Below are positions 18,061 through 27,935 of a DNA stretch of 64,000 nt, piece after piece (position 1 is the first letter of the stretch; every line of letters starts with the position of its first letter). The notes below the pieces were generated by a model, which was given only the letters and a program-made list of their open reading frames with translations, did not search any database and was not told where the DNA came from. A program made the translations under genes and the position numbers. The DNA is from Clostridium magnum DSM 2767 (GTDB lineage: Bacteria > Bacillota > Clostridia > Clostridiales > Clostridiaceae): positions 124,001-188,000 of the forward strand of contig NZ_LWAE01000005.1 of the NCBI RefSeq assembly GCF_001623875.1. The letters are read 5' to 3'.

Positions 18061-19845
18061 ATGAGACAGATAAAGTTTAAGATCTTATTATCATTTTTAG
18101 TTACATCTTCAATATTTATCATACTTTCTGGAGGTTATAGTGTAGCAAATCTTGTACAATTGAATAAAACTGAAACTAAGGTCATAGAAAAATTATTATT
18201 TGATAATTATAATAAAATGATTAAAAGTGAAGTTGAAACAGCTATCTGTGTATTAAATACATACTATGATAACTATAAAGAGGGTAAGATGACTGAAAAA
18301 GAAGCACAGGAGGCTGCAAAAAAGGAAATTAAAAAATTGAGATATGATAAGGATGGATACTTTTGGATTGATGACATAACTGGAGTACTTATTGCACATC
18401 CAATGGTTCCTGAACAGGAAGGAACAAATAGAAATAATATTAAAGATGCAAAAGGAATTCAATTAATAAAAGAGATTATAAATGCTGCAAAAGATAATAA
18501 AAACTCCGGATACACAAGTTTTATGTGGCAAAAACCACAGGATGTTGGTAGTGACAAATCAAGTCCTAAAATAGCTTATTCTCAGCTGTTTAAACCATGG
18601 AACTGGGTAGTAAGTACTGGAAATTACGTGGATAATATAAATTTAATAGTTGAAAATAAGCGTTTGGAGCTTAACAACAATCTGAAAAGAGATATTATGA
18701 TTACTACAATTTTTGTAGTTCTTTCGTTATTTGTAATTGTAATCGTTAGTTTAATTATAAGCAAAAAAATATCTGAGCCTATTGTTAAGTTGGCAAAAGC
18801 TTTTGAGAAGGATGACAATGGCCAGATTAGTATAAAGGAGATAAAATTAAATTCTAAGGATGAAATTGGCTTGCTTACTAATACCTTAAATGAAATGGTG
18901 TTACAAGTTAATAGTTTCATAAATGGGGTTGTTAAAGAAGCCAATACTGTTGCTGATTCTGCCAATACTGTTGAAGTTAACACCTCTTTATTAAATAAAC
19001 AAATAGATGAAGTATCCTTGATAACTCAGGAGGTATCAGCTAATATGGAAGAAACAGCAGCATCAACTGAAGAGATGAATGCTTCTGTATCAGAAATAAT
19101 GGCAGCCGTTGACTCCATTTCAGCAAAAGCTCAAAAAGGAGTAACGTATGTTAAAGAAATAGGTAGTAGAGCAAGCAGTATAAAATATAATCTTAATTCC
19201 ACCCTTGAAAGCGGCACACTAATGTTAGATGGGACAAAAGAAAAGGTAAATTGTGCTTTAGAGGAAGCTAAATCTGTAATGCAAATCAAGGAGTTAGCAG
19301 ATGCAATTTTGCAAATTACAAGGCAGACTAATTTGCTAGCTTTGAATGCAGCAATTGAAGCTTCACGAGCTGGAGAGGCAGGGAGAGGATTTGCTATTGT
19401 TGCTGAGGAGATTAAAAAACTAGCAGAGGACTCAAAAAATACTGCAAGTAAGATTCAGAGTATTATTAAAATAGTTATAAGTTCCGTAGATAACCTATCA
19501 GGAAGTTCAACTGAACTTTTAAGTTTTATAGATACAAATATAAAAAATGATTATCAACTTATGTTAAAAGCTTCTGACGATTATAATAATGATGCAAAAC
19601 ACCTAGATACATTAGTTTCCGAATTTAGTACTACAGCAGAAGAACTACAAAGCTCTATACATAATATGATGAAAGCAATAGATGAAATTACCTTAGCTAC
19701 AAATGAAGGGGCATCAAGTACAACTAATACAGCAGAAAGAGTGATATTTATAACTGAAGAATTACAGGAACTTCTATCACAGGTAACTAAATCAAAGGAG
19801 TGTTCTCAGAATCTTAAAAGTTTGGTGTTAAAATTTAAATTATAA
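18061..19845 (+). CDS. Methyl-accepting chemotaxis protein with Cache sensor
   Basis: Transmembrane chemoreceptor of about 594 residues. TM1 is at about 8-30. A single-Cache (sCache_2-type) extracytoplasmic domain follows, with [24 protein letters not shown] and [18 protein letters not shown]2 is near residue 205, then HAMP, then the signalling coiled coil with the conserved tip region ([33 protein letters not shown]). The ATG at 18061 is chosen over one at 18010 because GGGGGG lies seven bases before it. It is not in the che operon; small carboxylic acids are common ligands of such domains, but the ligand here is unknown. Confidence 0.92.
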   Translation: MRQIKFKILLSFLVTSSIFIILSGGYSVANLVQLNKTETKVIEKLLFDNYNKMIKSEVETAICVLNTYYDNYKEGKMTEKEAQEAAKKEIKKLRYDKDGYFWIDDITGVLIAHPMVPEQEGTNRNNIKDAKGIQLIKEIINAAKDNKNSGYTSFMWQKPQDVGSDKSSPKIAYSQLFKPWNWVVSTGNYVDNINLIVENKRLELNNNLKRDIMITTIFVVLSLFVIVIVSLIISKKISEPIVKLAKAFEKDDNGQISIKEIKLNSKDEIGLLTNTLNEMVLQVNSFINGVVKEANTVADSANTVEVNTSLLNKQIDEVSLITQEVSANMEETAASTEEMNASVSEIMAAVDSISAKAQKGVTYVKEIGSRASSIKYNLNSTLESGTLMLDGTKEKVNCALEEAKSVMQIKELADAILQITRQTNLLALNAAIEASRAGEAGRGFAIVAEEIKKLAEDSKNTASKIQSIIKIVISSVDNLSGSSTELLSFIDTNIKNDYQLMLKASDDYNNDAKHLDTLVSEFSTTAEELQSSIHNMMKAIDEITLATNEGASSTTNTAERVIFITEELQELLSQVTKSKECSQNLKSLVLKFKL

Positions 19846-19863
19846 GTTCATTTAAAATCCAAT

Positions 19864-19975
19864 ATTAAAGGGAATGTCTAAAATTTTATAGATTTTACAA
19901 TATATAATATTTATTTCAAAATATTTAATACTATACCGTTGTATATAAAATCTGTTATCAGACAATCCCTTTAAT
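19864..19975. repeat. 112-bp palindromic element between convergent genes
   Basis: The ends ATTAAAGGGAATGTCT and AGACAATCCCTTTAAT are inverted copies with one mismatch. Inner parts also pair imperfectly (AGATTTTA with TAAAATCT). It could be a miniature transposon-like element or simply a long bidirectional terminator; no second copy is in the window. Confidence 0.55.
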
Positions 19976-19995
19976 ACATTTTTTAAAATATTCTA

Positions 19996-22134
19996 TTATT
20001 CTATAGAATGGGCTAGTCTGGGCTTAAAGCCATTTTCAATCCAATATTCTTTATTATATTGTAACTGTGCTTGCTCCTCATAATTATTTTTCATTGCAAT
20101 GTTGTAAAAAATTTTCTGACTGTCTATGTTTTCTTTTCCTCTTCGATTAATTCTAGTATAAGTTCCATCAGTGTTTAATATCCTAGTCTTTACTGTATCT
20201 GATAAAGAAATATCTAAAATCTCTTTTATCTTAAACAGAGCAGCTTTGTCTTCAACTGGGAACAACAGCTCTACTCTTCTATCTAAATTTCTATTCATCC
20301 AATCTGCACTGGACAAATAGATTGTTTCATTTCCATCGTTATAAAAATAATAAATACGGCTGTGCTCCAAAAGTCTTCCTACAATACTTCTTACAGATAT
20401 ATTTTCACTTATTCCTGGAATACCTGGTCTTAGACAACAAACTCCCCGTACAATCAAATCGATATTTACTCCAGCACTTGATGCTTTGTATAAAGCCTCA
20501 ATAATTTCTGTATCTACTAAAGAATTCATTTTAGCAACAATTTTAGCAGCCTTTCCCATATTTGCATTTTTTGTCTCTTGAGATATCATGTAAAGAAAAC
20601 GCTCTCTCAAATTTAAAGGTGCTAAGCTCAATTTATACAAATCAGTTGGATGAGAGTGGCCTGATAACATATTGAATATAGCAGAAGCATCTGATCCTAG
20701 ATAGGGGTTTGTAGTAAGTAAGCCCAAGTCTGTATATAATTTAGCGGTGACATCATTATAATTACCTGTACCTAAATGAACATAGCGCTTAATTCCAGTT
20801 TGTTCCCTGCGAACAACAAGTAATATCTTACAGTGGGTTTTAAGGCCAATTAGGCCATAAATCACATGACATCCGGACTCTTCTAAGCGCTTTGCCCAAA
20901 GAATATTATTTTCCTCATCAAACCTTGCTTTTAATTCAACTAAAACTGTAACTTGTTTACCTTGCTCTGCCGCTTTAATTAAAGCTTTTATGATAGGAGA
21001 GTTTCCACTTACACGATATAAGGTCTGTTTTATTGCTAAAACATTTGGATCTACAGCTGCTTGTTTTACTAAATCAATAATTGGATCAAAGGATTCATAA
21101 GGATGGTGTAGTAGAATATCCTTTTGTGAAATTGCTTCAAATATATTCTTTGCTTTTAAAAATTCATATGGAAGCTGGGGCTTCATAGGAGTATATTCTA
21201 GATTTTTATATCCTATTTTTTTTATAAGTTTCATTAAAAAGGTTAAATCAATAGGACCATTAATTTCATACTCTTGATCTTTTGAAATTTCTAGTTCTTC
21301 TTCAAGGATATTAAGTAACCTTTCGTCAATACCACTTTCAAATTCAAGTCGTACTGCATTTCCCCATTTACGCTGTTTAAGTGATTCTTCGATTGCTTCC
21401 AATAAATCTTCTGCTCCTTCTTCATCTAAAGTTAAATCAGCATTGCGTGTAATACGATAGCAGCTTGAAGCTACGATTTTGTGACTAGTAAACAGTGAAT
21501 TTAAATTCATTTTAATGATGTCTTCTAAAAACACAAAGGCTTTTCCGTTATCATAAGGAACTTCAATAATTCTTTCCAATACTGAAGGAACCTGGATAGT
21601 AGCAAAAGTATATTCATTAGTATCTTTACTTTCTTGCAGCAATAAGCCAATATTTAAGCTGCGGTTTAAAATCAGTGGGAAGGGTCTGCTTTGATCAACC
21701 ACCATAGGTGTAAGTACGGGATAAATATTCTTTAAATAATATTCTTTAATGTATTGGCATTGTTTTTCATTAAGCTCTTTAGATTTCAAGAAAAGAATAT
21801 TTTCTTTCTTTAGAGCTATTTTCAAGGAACGGTTATAACAATTTAATTGATCATAAACTAGCTTATGAACCCGCATAGAGATCTTGGCCATTTGTTCTAT
21901 TGGGGTTAATCCAGCAGCATCTGGTTTGTTAAATTTCGCTGCAATCTGATCAGATAAGGAACCTACACGAATCATAAAAAATTCATCTAAGTTAGAACTC
22001 ACAATGGATTCAAATTTTAACCTTTCGAAAAGGGGATGACTAGTATCCTGAGCCTCTTCTAATACTCTTTGGTTGAACTCTATTAAGCTTAATTCTCTAT
22101 TTATAAAATTTTCAGGTGAATGATAAATACTCAT
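19996..22134 (-). CDS. ppk: Polyphosphate kinase
   Basis: Reversibly polymerises ATP gamma-phosphate into polyphosphate; PPK1 family at 712 residues. It shows the N-terminal NRELSLIEFNQRVLEEAQD and SNLDEFFMIRVG, and the phospholipase-D-like catalytic core with the phospho-acceptor His in KRYVHLGTGNYND and a second motif YLSSADWMNRNLDRRVELL. AGAAAGGAAG precedes the start, 20 bases after the Ppx-like gene, so the two form an operon. Its partner enzymes of polyphosphate breakdown lie next to it on both strands. Confidence 0.96.
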   Translation of the reverse strand: MSIYHSPENFINRELSLIEFNQRVLEEAQDTSHPLFERLKFESIVSSNLDEFFMIRVGSLSDQIAAKFNKPDAAGLTPIEQMAKISMRVHKLVYDQLNCYNRSLKIALKKENILFLKSKELNEKQCQYIKEYYLKNIYPVLTPMVVDQSRPFPLILNRSLNIGLLLQESKDTNEYTFATIQVPSVLERIIEVPYDNGKAFVFLEDIIKMNLNSLFTSHKIVASSCYRITRNADLTLDEEGAEDLLEAIEESLKQRKWGNAVRLEFESGIDERLLNILEEELEISKDQEYEINGPIDLTFLMKLIKKIGYKNLEYTPMKPQLPYEFLKAKNIFEAISQKDILLHHPYESFDPIIDLVKQAAVDPNVLAIKQTLYRVSGNSPIIKALIKAAEQGKQVTVLVELKARFDEENNILWAKRLEESGCHVIYGLIGLKTHCKILLVVRREQTGIKRYVHLGTGNYNDVTAKLYTDLGLLTTNPYLGSDASAIFNMLSGHSHPTDLYKLSLAPLNLRERFLYMISQETKNANMGKAAKIVAKMNSLVDTEIIEALYKASSAGVNIDLIVRGVCCLRPGIPGISENISVRSIVGRLLEHSRIYYFYNDGNETIYLSSADWMNRNLDRRVELLFPVEDKAALFKIKEILDISLSDTVKTRILNTDGTYTRINRRGKENIDSQKIFYNIAMKNNYEEQAQLQYNKEYWIENGFKPRLAHSIE

Positions 22135-22154
22135 TTTTTTCTTCCTTTCTAAGA

Positions 22155-23705
22155 TTATATCAATGGTTTTACTCCTAATACGTCTTCGAAAAAATCTGAA
22201 TTATTTATAAAGTTCCATTCTTCTAAAATAATATCTTCCTCGGCGCTTAAATTGAAATAAAGTAAATCTTTATCCTCTAACAATTTTAATTCTTTTATTT
22301 TTTGCAGGTGGGATATATCCAATGCTTCTGCCAATCTTAAAATAGCGGATAAAATAGAAACGGTCATTTTATCTTTGTCACATAATATATAATAATTTTT
22401 GTGAGATTCCTTTGGGATTTCTTTTGAATGATATCTTGCCACACTGGCAGTTAACTGTAGATCTCTATCAGAAAATCCTATAATATTCTGGCTTTGAATA
22501 ATATTATGGGATTGAACACAGTGGTTAGAAGCATCTACAAAAATTCCTACGTCATGAAGAATAGAGGCTACCTGTAAATAAAGTCTTTCTTTTCCTCCAA
22601 GTTTATGGAGTTTTTTAGTTTGGTCAAATATAGATAGAGCAATGTTTTCAACAAAAGCTGCATGCTTTTTATCAATTCTATACTTTTCGCCAATATGCCA
22701 TATAGAACTAATAATATGATTTATGGATTCTTTTCCCTTATCAATGTCAAGTAACTCCTCCGCTAAGTCATATAAGATAACTTCTCTTAAAGATACCATT
22801 GGAACTTGTATATTTTTAGTTTTGGTTATCTTAAGAAAACAATAGAAAATTAGAATTGAAGGTAAAATCAGCTCCGCAGTTTTATAAGAAACACCATATG
22901 CAAATGTTATTTGATCATTTGTCATGTTTTGAATGTTTTTATACAGTTCTATGAAATCTTCTCTCTCTATAAAGTTTTCCTTTTCCATAAAATCCTCTTG
23001 TTTATTTAAATTATTCTTTGTCCTTATAATGTTAAAAATAGTTCTTAGTTCTCCTCCAAGACCTAAAAAATACTGAATATCAAGATTTTTTATGGTAGAT
23101 TTTATTGAATAAAGTTTGCTTTCTATGAACTGCTCCATTATTGCAGGGAAATCTATTGTTTTTGACTCCAATTCACCTAGGGTTTCTCTAAGGCGCAAAG
23201 ATCCTATCTTAGCCTGTTCAGTAAATTTTAACTGTCCTTCCTCAAAGATTGATACTTCAACGGCTCCTGATGTAATATTCACAATCAATGCTCGGTTTAA
23301 GCTACTTAAATTAGAACTGTGGCTAATTGTCTTTAACATAAAAAAACGTTCCTCAGCAGTATTAATACATTCCACATTTAATCCGGTTCTAAGTCTGAGC
23401 TGCTCTAAAATATATTGCTTATTTTCAGCTTCTCTAATTCCGCTAGTAGAAATAGCTTTATAAAATTTTACATTATAATCTTTTATCAATTGGGTAAAGT
23501 TTTTTAAATAATTACAGGTTTCATGCATAGTTTTCACAGAAATTTTCCTTGATGCAAAGGTATCTTTGCCTATATTTGTAGGTTTTATTACATTTTCAAG
23601 AATTCTTATGTTTTTATCCGTACTAATCTCTGCTATACTCATTCTTAAATAATTAGATCCTACATCAATGGCAGCAATAGTTTCTCCTATTTTAATTTTT
23701 GTCAT
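22155..23705 (-). CDS. Ppx/GppA-like protein with HD domain, altered active-site loop
   Basis: 516 residues. The N-terminal actin-like Ppx/GppA fold has phosphate loop 1 as AAIDVGSNYLRMSIAE, STSGIREAEN and AEERFF with its acidic residue. The second loop, normally DIGGGSTEL, reads NITSGAVEVSI, losing Gly and Ser/Thr while keeping Glu. A C-terminal HD-type domain (ILHDVGIFVDA, about 345-510) follows. A charged repetitive insert (EDFMEKENFIEREDFIE) lies in the middle. It may hydrolyse polyphosphate poorly or serve as a sensor of polyphosphate or (p)ppGpp. First gene of the ppk operon; GGAAAGGGAAG precedes the start. Confidence 0.82.
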   Translation of the reverse strand: MTKIKIGETIAAIDVGSNYLRMSIAEISTDKNIRILENVIKPTNIGKDTFASRKISVKTMHETCNYLKNFTQLIKDYNVKFYKAISTSGIREAENKQYILEQLRLRTGLNVECINTAEERFFMLKTISHSSNLSSLNRALIVNITSGAVEVSIFEEGQLKFTEQAKIGSLRLRETLGELESKTIDFPAIMEQFIESKLYSIKSTIKNLDIQYFLGLGGELRTIFNIIRTKNNLNKQEDFMEKENFIEREDFIELYKNIQNMTNDQITFAYGVSYKTAELILPSILIFYCFLKITKTKNIQVPMVSLREVILYDLAEELLDIDKGKESINHIISSIWHIGEKYRIDKKHAAFVENIALSIFDQTKKLHKLGGKERLYLQVASILHDVGIFVDASNHCVQSHNIIQSQNIIGFSDRDLQLTASVARYHSKEIPKESHKNYYILCDKDKMTVSILSAILRLAEALDISHLQKIKELKLLEDKDLLYFNLSAEEDIILEEWNFINNSDFFEDVLGVKPLI

Positions 23706-23845
23706 AAAACTTCCCTTTCCTTCAAATGTAGATTTTTCATATTATGTCACATATGTCTTTCTTATGATAATTTTAATATATAACTAATTTAATTATAGTA
23801 TATTTTAAATTTTTATGTTGTAGGTTCTGTATATTTAAAATATAG

Positions 23846-23884
23846 TTAACGGAGGGTTAACCTAATATTAACATAGTATTATGG
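23846..23884 (+). promoter_or_regulatory. Pho box (PhoP-type direct repeats)
   Basis: Four hexamers repeat exactly every 11 bases: TTAACG at 23846, TTAACC at 23857, TTAACA at 23868 and TTATGG at 23879. This matches the TT(A/C/T)ACA tandem repeats bound by PhoP in Bacillus. It lies in the 342-base divergent region and points toward the ppx gene at 24048; an effect on the ppk operon is possible. Confidence 0.7.
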
Positions 23885-24047
23885 TGTATTAGCTTAACTA
23901 AATTGTTGCAAATATCTTAAACATTCAATAAAATTAAAGATAAGTTTATTGATATTTTATGTTTGTTATTATGAAATATTATAGAAAGTGGATATGTACT
24001 TAAAAGCAATTAAGGTATTTTAGGATAACAAAGGAAAGGAGTAGAAA

Positions 24048-25562
24048 ATGAAACGAATAGCAATTATTGATATAGGGTCAAACTCAATACGATTGGTATT
24101 GGTACAGATTAATAAAAGTGATAGTTTTAGTGTAATAGATGAGGTAAAGGAAACTGTACGTCTTGGAAAAGATATGACTATTTATGGAGGATTAAATCCT
24201 TCAAGGATTGAAAAAGCTATAAAAACATTATCATTTTTTAAATGTTTATGTGAAGCTCAAGGTGTAACAGAAATTATAGCAGTAGCAACAGAAGCAGTCC
24301 GTAAGGCATCCAATCAAGTAGAGTTCATAAATAGGGTTAAATCAGAATTAGATATAGAAATTCGAGTATTGCCAGGTACATCAGAAGCTTACTACGACTA
24401 CTTTGGCAATATAAATAGTATGGATATTTTAAACGCACTTTTAATAGACATTGGTGGTAGTAGTACAGAACTTATTTGGGTTGAAGATAGGACTTTGAAA
24501 GCTTCTATTAGTCTACCTTTTGGTGCAATAAATTTGACAGAAAAATTCTCCTTACATAAAGTTATGGATGAAGAAACAGAGAAAGATTTAAAAGACTACA
24601 TACTTTCTTCTTATAAAGAGATACCATGGTTAAAAGAAGTAAAAAATGTTCCTTTAGTTGGCATAGGTGGTACAATCAGAAATATAGCAAAGATAAGTCG
24701 AAAAAAGAATAGATATCCTATACATAATCTCCATAATTATCAAACTACTGCAGAAGAAGTAGTAGAAATATATAATATGGCAAAGATAAAAGATCAGGGC
24801 GAACGGAAAAAGATAAAAGGATTGTCAAAGGAAAGGGCAGATATATTTTTAGGTGCAGCTGGTGCCGTAGTTACTTTGTTTGAGTTTCTAGGTTTAAAAG
24901 AACTGTATGTAAGTGGATGTGGACTTAGAGAAGGGATTATTTATGAATATATTTTGCAAAGCAATCTGCCACTAGAGGATGTTCTAGGTTTTTCAATAAA
25001 TAATCATATATTAAACCATGAGATGAATCTACATCATGCTCATCAAGTATGGAAACTTACTGAGTGTTTATACAATGATCTTAAGTCAATATTAAATATA
25101 GATAAAGATTACTATAAGATTTTAAAAACAGCTACTCTTCTTCATGATTGTGGAATACGTGTAAGCTATTATGATCATCATGCTCATTCTTTTTATATAA
25201 TTGCAAATTCTAAAATTAATGGCTTATTACATAAGGAACAGCTAATGGCCGCATACGTAGCAGCTCTTCATAGAAAAAATGATTTTAAAGTAGATTTAGA
25301 GAAATACGAAAGAATAATAAATGAAAAGGATATAGAAGTTATTGAAAAGCTGGCAATACTAGTACGAATTTGTGAGAACTTAGACAGTGGTGTAAATAGT
25401 AATATAAGTAGTATATCCTGTGTTATAGAATCAGATACTGTAATTATAAGTGTTAAATCTAAAACAGACCCTATTTTAGAAATAAGTCAGGCTCTAGATT
25501 GTGCTGCGTCCTTTGAAAAAATCTTTGGTAAAAAGTTAATTATTCAATCAAGTGCTTCCTAG
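24048..25562 (+). CDS. ppx: Exopolyphosphatase / Ppx-GppA phosphatase with HD domain
   Basis: 504 residues. The canonical Ppx/GppA site is intact: IIDIGSNSIRLVLVQ, ATEAVRKASN, PGTSEAYYDYFG and LIDIGGSSTELIWVE. The C-terminal HD-type domain (LLHDCGIRVSYYDHHAHS, about 320-500) is as in other Ppx proteins. It should release phosphate from polyphosphate ends or pppGpp. The start follows GGAAAGGAG. It is divergent from the ppk operon and has a Pho box about 165 bases upstream, suggesting induction when phosphate is scarce. The intact loop contrasts with the altered one in the paralogue at 22155. Confidence 0.93.
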   Translation: MKRIAIIDIGSNSIRLVLVQINKSDSFSVIDEVKETVRLGKDMTIYGGLNPSRIEKAIKTLSFFKCLCEAQGVTEIIAVATEAVRKASNQVEFINRVKSELDIEIRVLPGTSEAYYDYFGNINSMDILNALLIDIGGSSTELIWVEDRTLKASISLPFGAINLTEKFSLHKVMDEETEKDLKDYILSSYKEIPWLKEVKNVPLVGIGGTIRNIAKISRKKNRYPIHNLHNYQTTAEEVVEIYNMAKIKDQGERKKIKGLSKERADIFLGAAGAVVTLFEFLGLKELYVSGCGLREGIIYEYILQSNLPLEDVLGFSINNHILNHEMNLHHAHQVWKLTECLYNDLKSILNIDKDYYKILKTATLLHDCGIRVSYYDHHAHSFYIIANSKINGLLHKEQLMAAYVAALHRKNDFKVDLEKYERIINEKDIEVIEKLAILVRICENLDSGVNSNISSISCVIESDTVIISVKSKTDPILEISQALDCAASFEKIFGKKLIIQSSAS

Positions 25563-25652
25563 CTTAAAATGGAATTAACTTGTATGGAGTCTTACATATT
25601 TCTCCTGATGGTTTCATATAATATGAATAATTTATTATAAAAGGAGAAAGAT

Positions 25653-26240
25653 ATGTTAAATGTCCACAGCTATTTAAGTGAAAATGAAGTGCTTAAAATT
25701 ATAGAAAAATATAATGTTCATAATATTTTACTCCATGAAAAAAAGGTAGCATCTTATGCTGTTGAGTTGTTTGATTTTATAAACCAAGATTACAAATTTT
25801 CAACGGAGGATAGAGATTTTTTAAAGTATAGTGCACTGCTCCACGATATAGGATATTTTATCCATAAGGAGAAGCACCATAAGCATACAAAGTATATTAT
25901 ATTAAAAGAACCTATCTTAAATAAGCTTCCTGCTGAAACTCGCGTTCTTCTTGCAGCAGCAGCAAGTAGTCATGGAAAGTCTATTGATAAATCCATAGAA
26001 CTTTGCTCAAATGAATTAAAGGTTAAATTACTAAAATTAATAGCTTTATTAAGAATGGCAGATGCTTTAGATCACACACATAATCTTAATGTTTCTTTAG
26101 AAGGAATTAAAGTGAAAAATGAAACTTTTAAAATTAAAATTTCAGGCCAAGGTTCCCAATATGTATTGAAAAAGTTGAAGAAAAAATCTGATTTGTTTTC
26201 TAAAGTATATGGAATGCCGGTATCAGTAAAATGTTCTTGA
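25653..26240 (+). CDS. Stand-alone HD-domain protein related to Ppx C-terminal domain
   Basis: 195 residues, a single HD fold with LLHDIGYFIHKEKHHKHTK and further His/Asp positions (ASSHGK, RMADALDHTHN). It resembles the HD parts of the two Ppx proteins alongside but has no actin-like domain. It is 90 bases downstream of ppx on the same strand with AAAGGAG at its start, so it is probably co-transcribed. Likely a metal-dependent phosphohydrolase or nucleotide sensor of the polyphosphate module; substrate unknown. Confidence 0.8.
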   Translation: MLNVHSYLSENEVLKIIEKYNVHNILLHEKKVASYAVELFDFINQDYKFSTEDRDFLKYSALLHDIGYFIHKEKHHKHTKYIILKEPILNKLPAETRVLLAAAASSHGKSIDKSIELCSNELKVKLLKLIALLRMADALDHTHNLNVSLEGIKVKNETFKIKISGQGSQYVLKKLKKKSDLFSKVYGMPVSVKCS

Positions 26241-26333
26241 TTAGATATCAAGGCTTCATATGCTGCATCATGTATAGCAAATAGATATTCAAAGTAAAAG
26301 AATATATAATGGTTTACCCTTTTAATTATATAG

Positions 26334-26376
26334 AAAATAAGCATTAGTACAGATACTAGTGCTTATTTTATTTTTT
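26334..26376 (+). terminator. Rho-independent terminator after ppx-HD genes
   Basis: AAAATAAGCATTAGTA pairs with TACTAGTGCTTATTTT and T-rich sequence follows. The remaining 26377-26543 region shows no other feature apart from the PHP gene's ribosome binding site. Confidence 0.85.
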
Positions 26377-26543
26377 GAAAGAAGTGAGATATACTAAATA
26401 TCTATATAAGCTAAAAGTTCATAACCTGTTGGCGTAACAATAGTGAATTTTAATATGTAATTTACAATCATATAACAGGAATTCAATATATTACAGTTAT
26501 TATATAAATGAAGAGTAGGATATCCAAATGAAGGAGGTCAAAA

Positions 26544-27297
26544 ATGAATTATTTATATGATTATCACATTCATACTACCTATTCAATTGATGGCAAAAAT
26601 ACTATTCTTGAAGTGTGTAAAAGTGCAGTAGAAAAAGGATTAAAGGAAATTGCTATAACAGATCATTTTGAACCGAAAAATAGGAGTGGAATTGAGTCAA
26701 CCTCATTTGTTTTTAGACTAAAGCCAATCAGTAGTTAAATCAATACCTTATGATTATGTAATTGGTTCTGCTCACAAGCTTCCTGAAGGTACTGATTTTA
26801 GTGAAATTAATTATAGTAGAGTATGTTTAGAAGAGGTTTGTGAGATTTATCTTAATCAAGTAAAGAAACTTGTAAGCCAGGCTGATTTTGATTGAGTGGG
26901 TTATATTGATTTAATTAAGAGATATAGTATAGATCAGTATAGAACAAGAGTAACCTTGATGACTCAGCAGGAATTGATGAAGGAAGTTTTTAAAATTCTT
27001 ATTTCAAAGGGTAAGGGCATTGAAATTAATACATCCGAATTAAGACAAGCACCAAAAGAAACAATGCCAGGAATAGATGTATTAAAGCTTTATCGTGAAC
27101 TTGGTGGAGATGTGTTAACTATAGGCTCAGATGCACATTATGCTCAGGATGTATCTAAAGGTTTAGACATAGCTATAGAAAGTGCAAAACAAGCAGGATT
27201 TAAATATTTAACATTATTTAATAATAGGATACCTGAGTATATTAGGATAGATCATAACAATGATTTCTATTATATTAGTAATAAAAAAATTATATAG
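26544..27297 (+). pseudogene. Broken PHP-family (histidinol-phosphatase-like) gene
   Basis: AAGGAGG precedes MNYLYDYHIHTTYSIDG, the metal-binding HxH start of PHP phosphatases, continuing to ITDHFEP. The frame is then lost near 26700, with roughly 50-60 expected residues missing. It resumes in another frame at IPYDYVIGSAHKLPEG. A TGA sits in QADFD(stop)VGYIDLIKRY, where the family has a Val/Ile. The C-terminal half then runs open (GIEINTSELRQAP, TIGSDAHYAQDV) to 27297. With a deletion, a frame change and a nonsense codon it cannot make a full enzyme. Downstream, a weak CTGCC/GGCGG hairpin with seven T may end it. Confidence 0.85.
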
Positions 27298-27464
27298 AAT
27301 TCCTATAAAGCTTCTTATTGCAAGGAAGTTTTATACTGAATTGAGTAAATCTGCCTTTTGGCGGTTTTTTTGAGCTTTTTTATCTGAGAAAACCACCTAC
27401 TGGTGGATGATTCTTTCTATATTCAAAAATATTGAAAGAAGTAAGGAAAAGTATTTTATTGAGG

Positions 27465-27519
27465 TAAGCGGTTAATAACTAATCACATTGACAGTTATTA
27501 GCCGCTTATTTTCAATCTT
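27465..27519. terminator. Hairpin between PHP remnant and che leader
   Basis: AAGCGGTTAATAACT pairs with AGTTATTAGCCGCTT and is followed by ATTTTCAATCTTTTTT on the plus strand. It may isolate the chemotaxis leader from upstream transcription. Confidence 0.65.
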
Positions 27520-27732
27520 TTTTCTAATTACACTAGGTGATAAGTTATTTCACGCTTAAGTATAAAGTTAACGTAGATTACATAAGTTTAACATTAATTA
27601 ACTTGGTTTGATAAATGTGGTGTTATACAATATAAACATGATTATACTCTATAGCATCACATTTATTAATTTATGGACTATCCGTAAATTAATAGTTAGT
27701 TGTTTAGGTAAATGATTAAAACTTAATAGTTA

Positions 27733-27833
27733 GTAGTTGTAAATAGCAAATCCACTGAAAGGTGGAGACGCAAAGCCATGAGTCTAAAGCAAATTTTTTT
27801 GTCATGATAGTCAGGTTGCCAAGTATTTTTCTA
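27733..27833 (+). ncRNA. c-di-GMP-I (GEMM) riboswitch
   Basis: The aptamer is clear: GCAAA, then a stem CCAC-tGAAAg-GTGG with a GAAA tetraloop, then GACGCAAAGCC (tetraloop receptor), ATGAGTCTAAAGC, a T-rich loop and GTCATGATAGTCAGGTTGCC. These are the conserved blocks of the GEMM-I class. It lies 100 bases before cheY with a terminator hairpin in between, so c-di-GMP binding should decide read-through into the chemotaxis operon. Confidence 0.93.
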
Positions 27834-27867
27834 GTTTAATAATTTAATTTGTTAAACTAAGTTTATT

Positions 27868-27903
27868 AATGGTGGGCAGCGTCTATACTTCCTACCATTT
27901 TTG
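27868..27903 (+). terminator. Expression-platform terminator of the riboswitch
   Basis: AATGGTGGG pairs with CCTACCATT (one G-U) and is followed by TTTGATTT. An AGTTTAA/TTAAACT hairpin lies just upstream and may be the competing element. Polarity (on or off) cannot be settled by eye. Confidence 0.7.
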
Positions 27904-27935
27904 ATTTAAATTAAGTTAGAAGAGGTGGAATATTA

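Noticed and set aside
26896..27297. A separate PHP-domain gene starting near 26896
   Set aside because: No ribosome binding site, and the upstream sequence in the same frame past the TGA continues the family; it is the 3' half of the broken gene.
27556..27603. TTAA-type repeats before the che leader as a true Pho box
   Set aside because: The steps are 12, 11, 9 and 10 bases and one hexamer is TACATA; too irregular compared with the four reported arrays.
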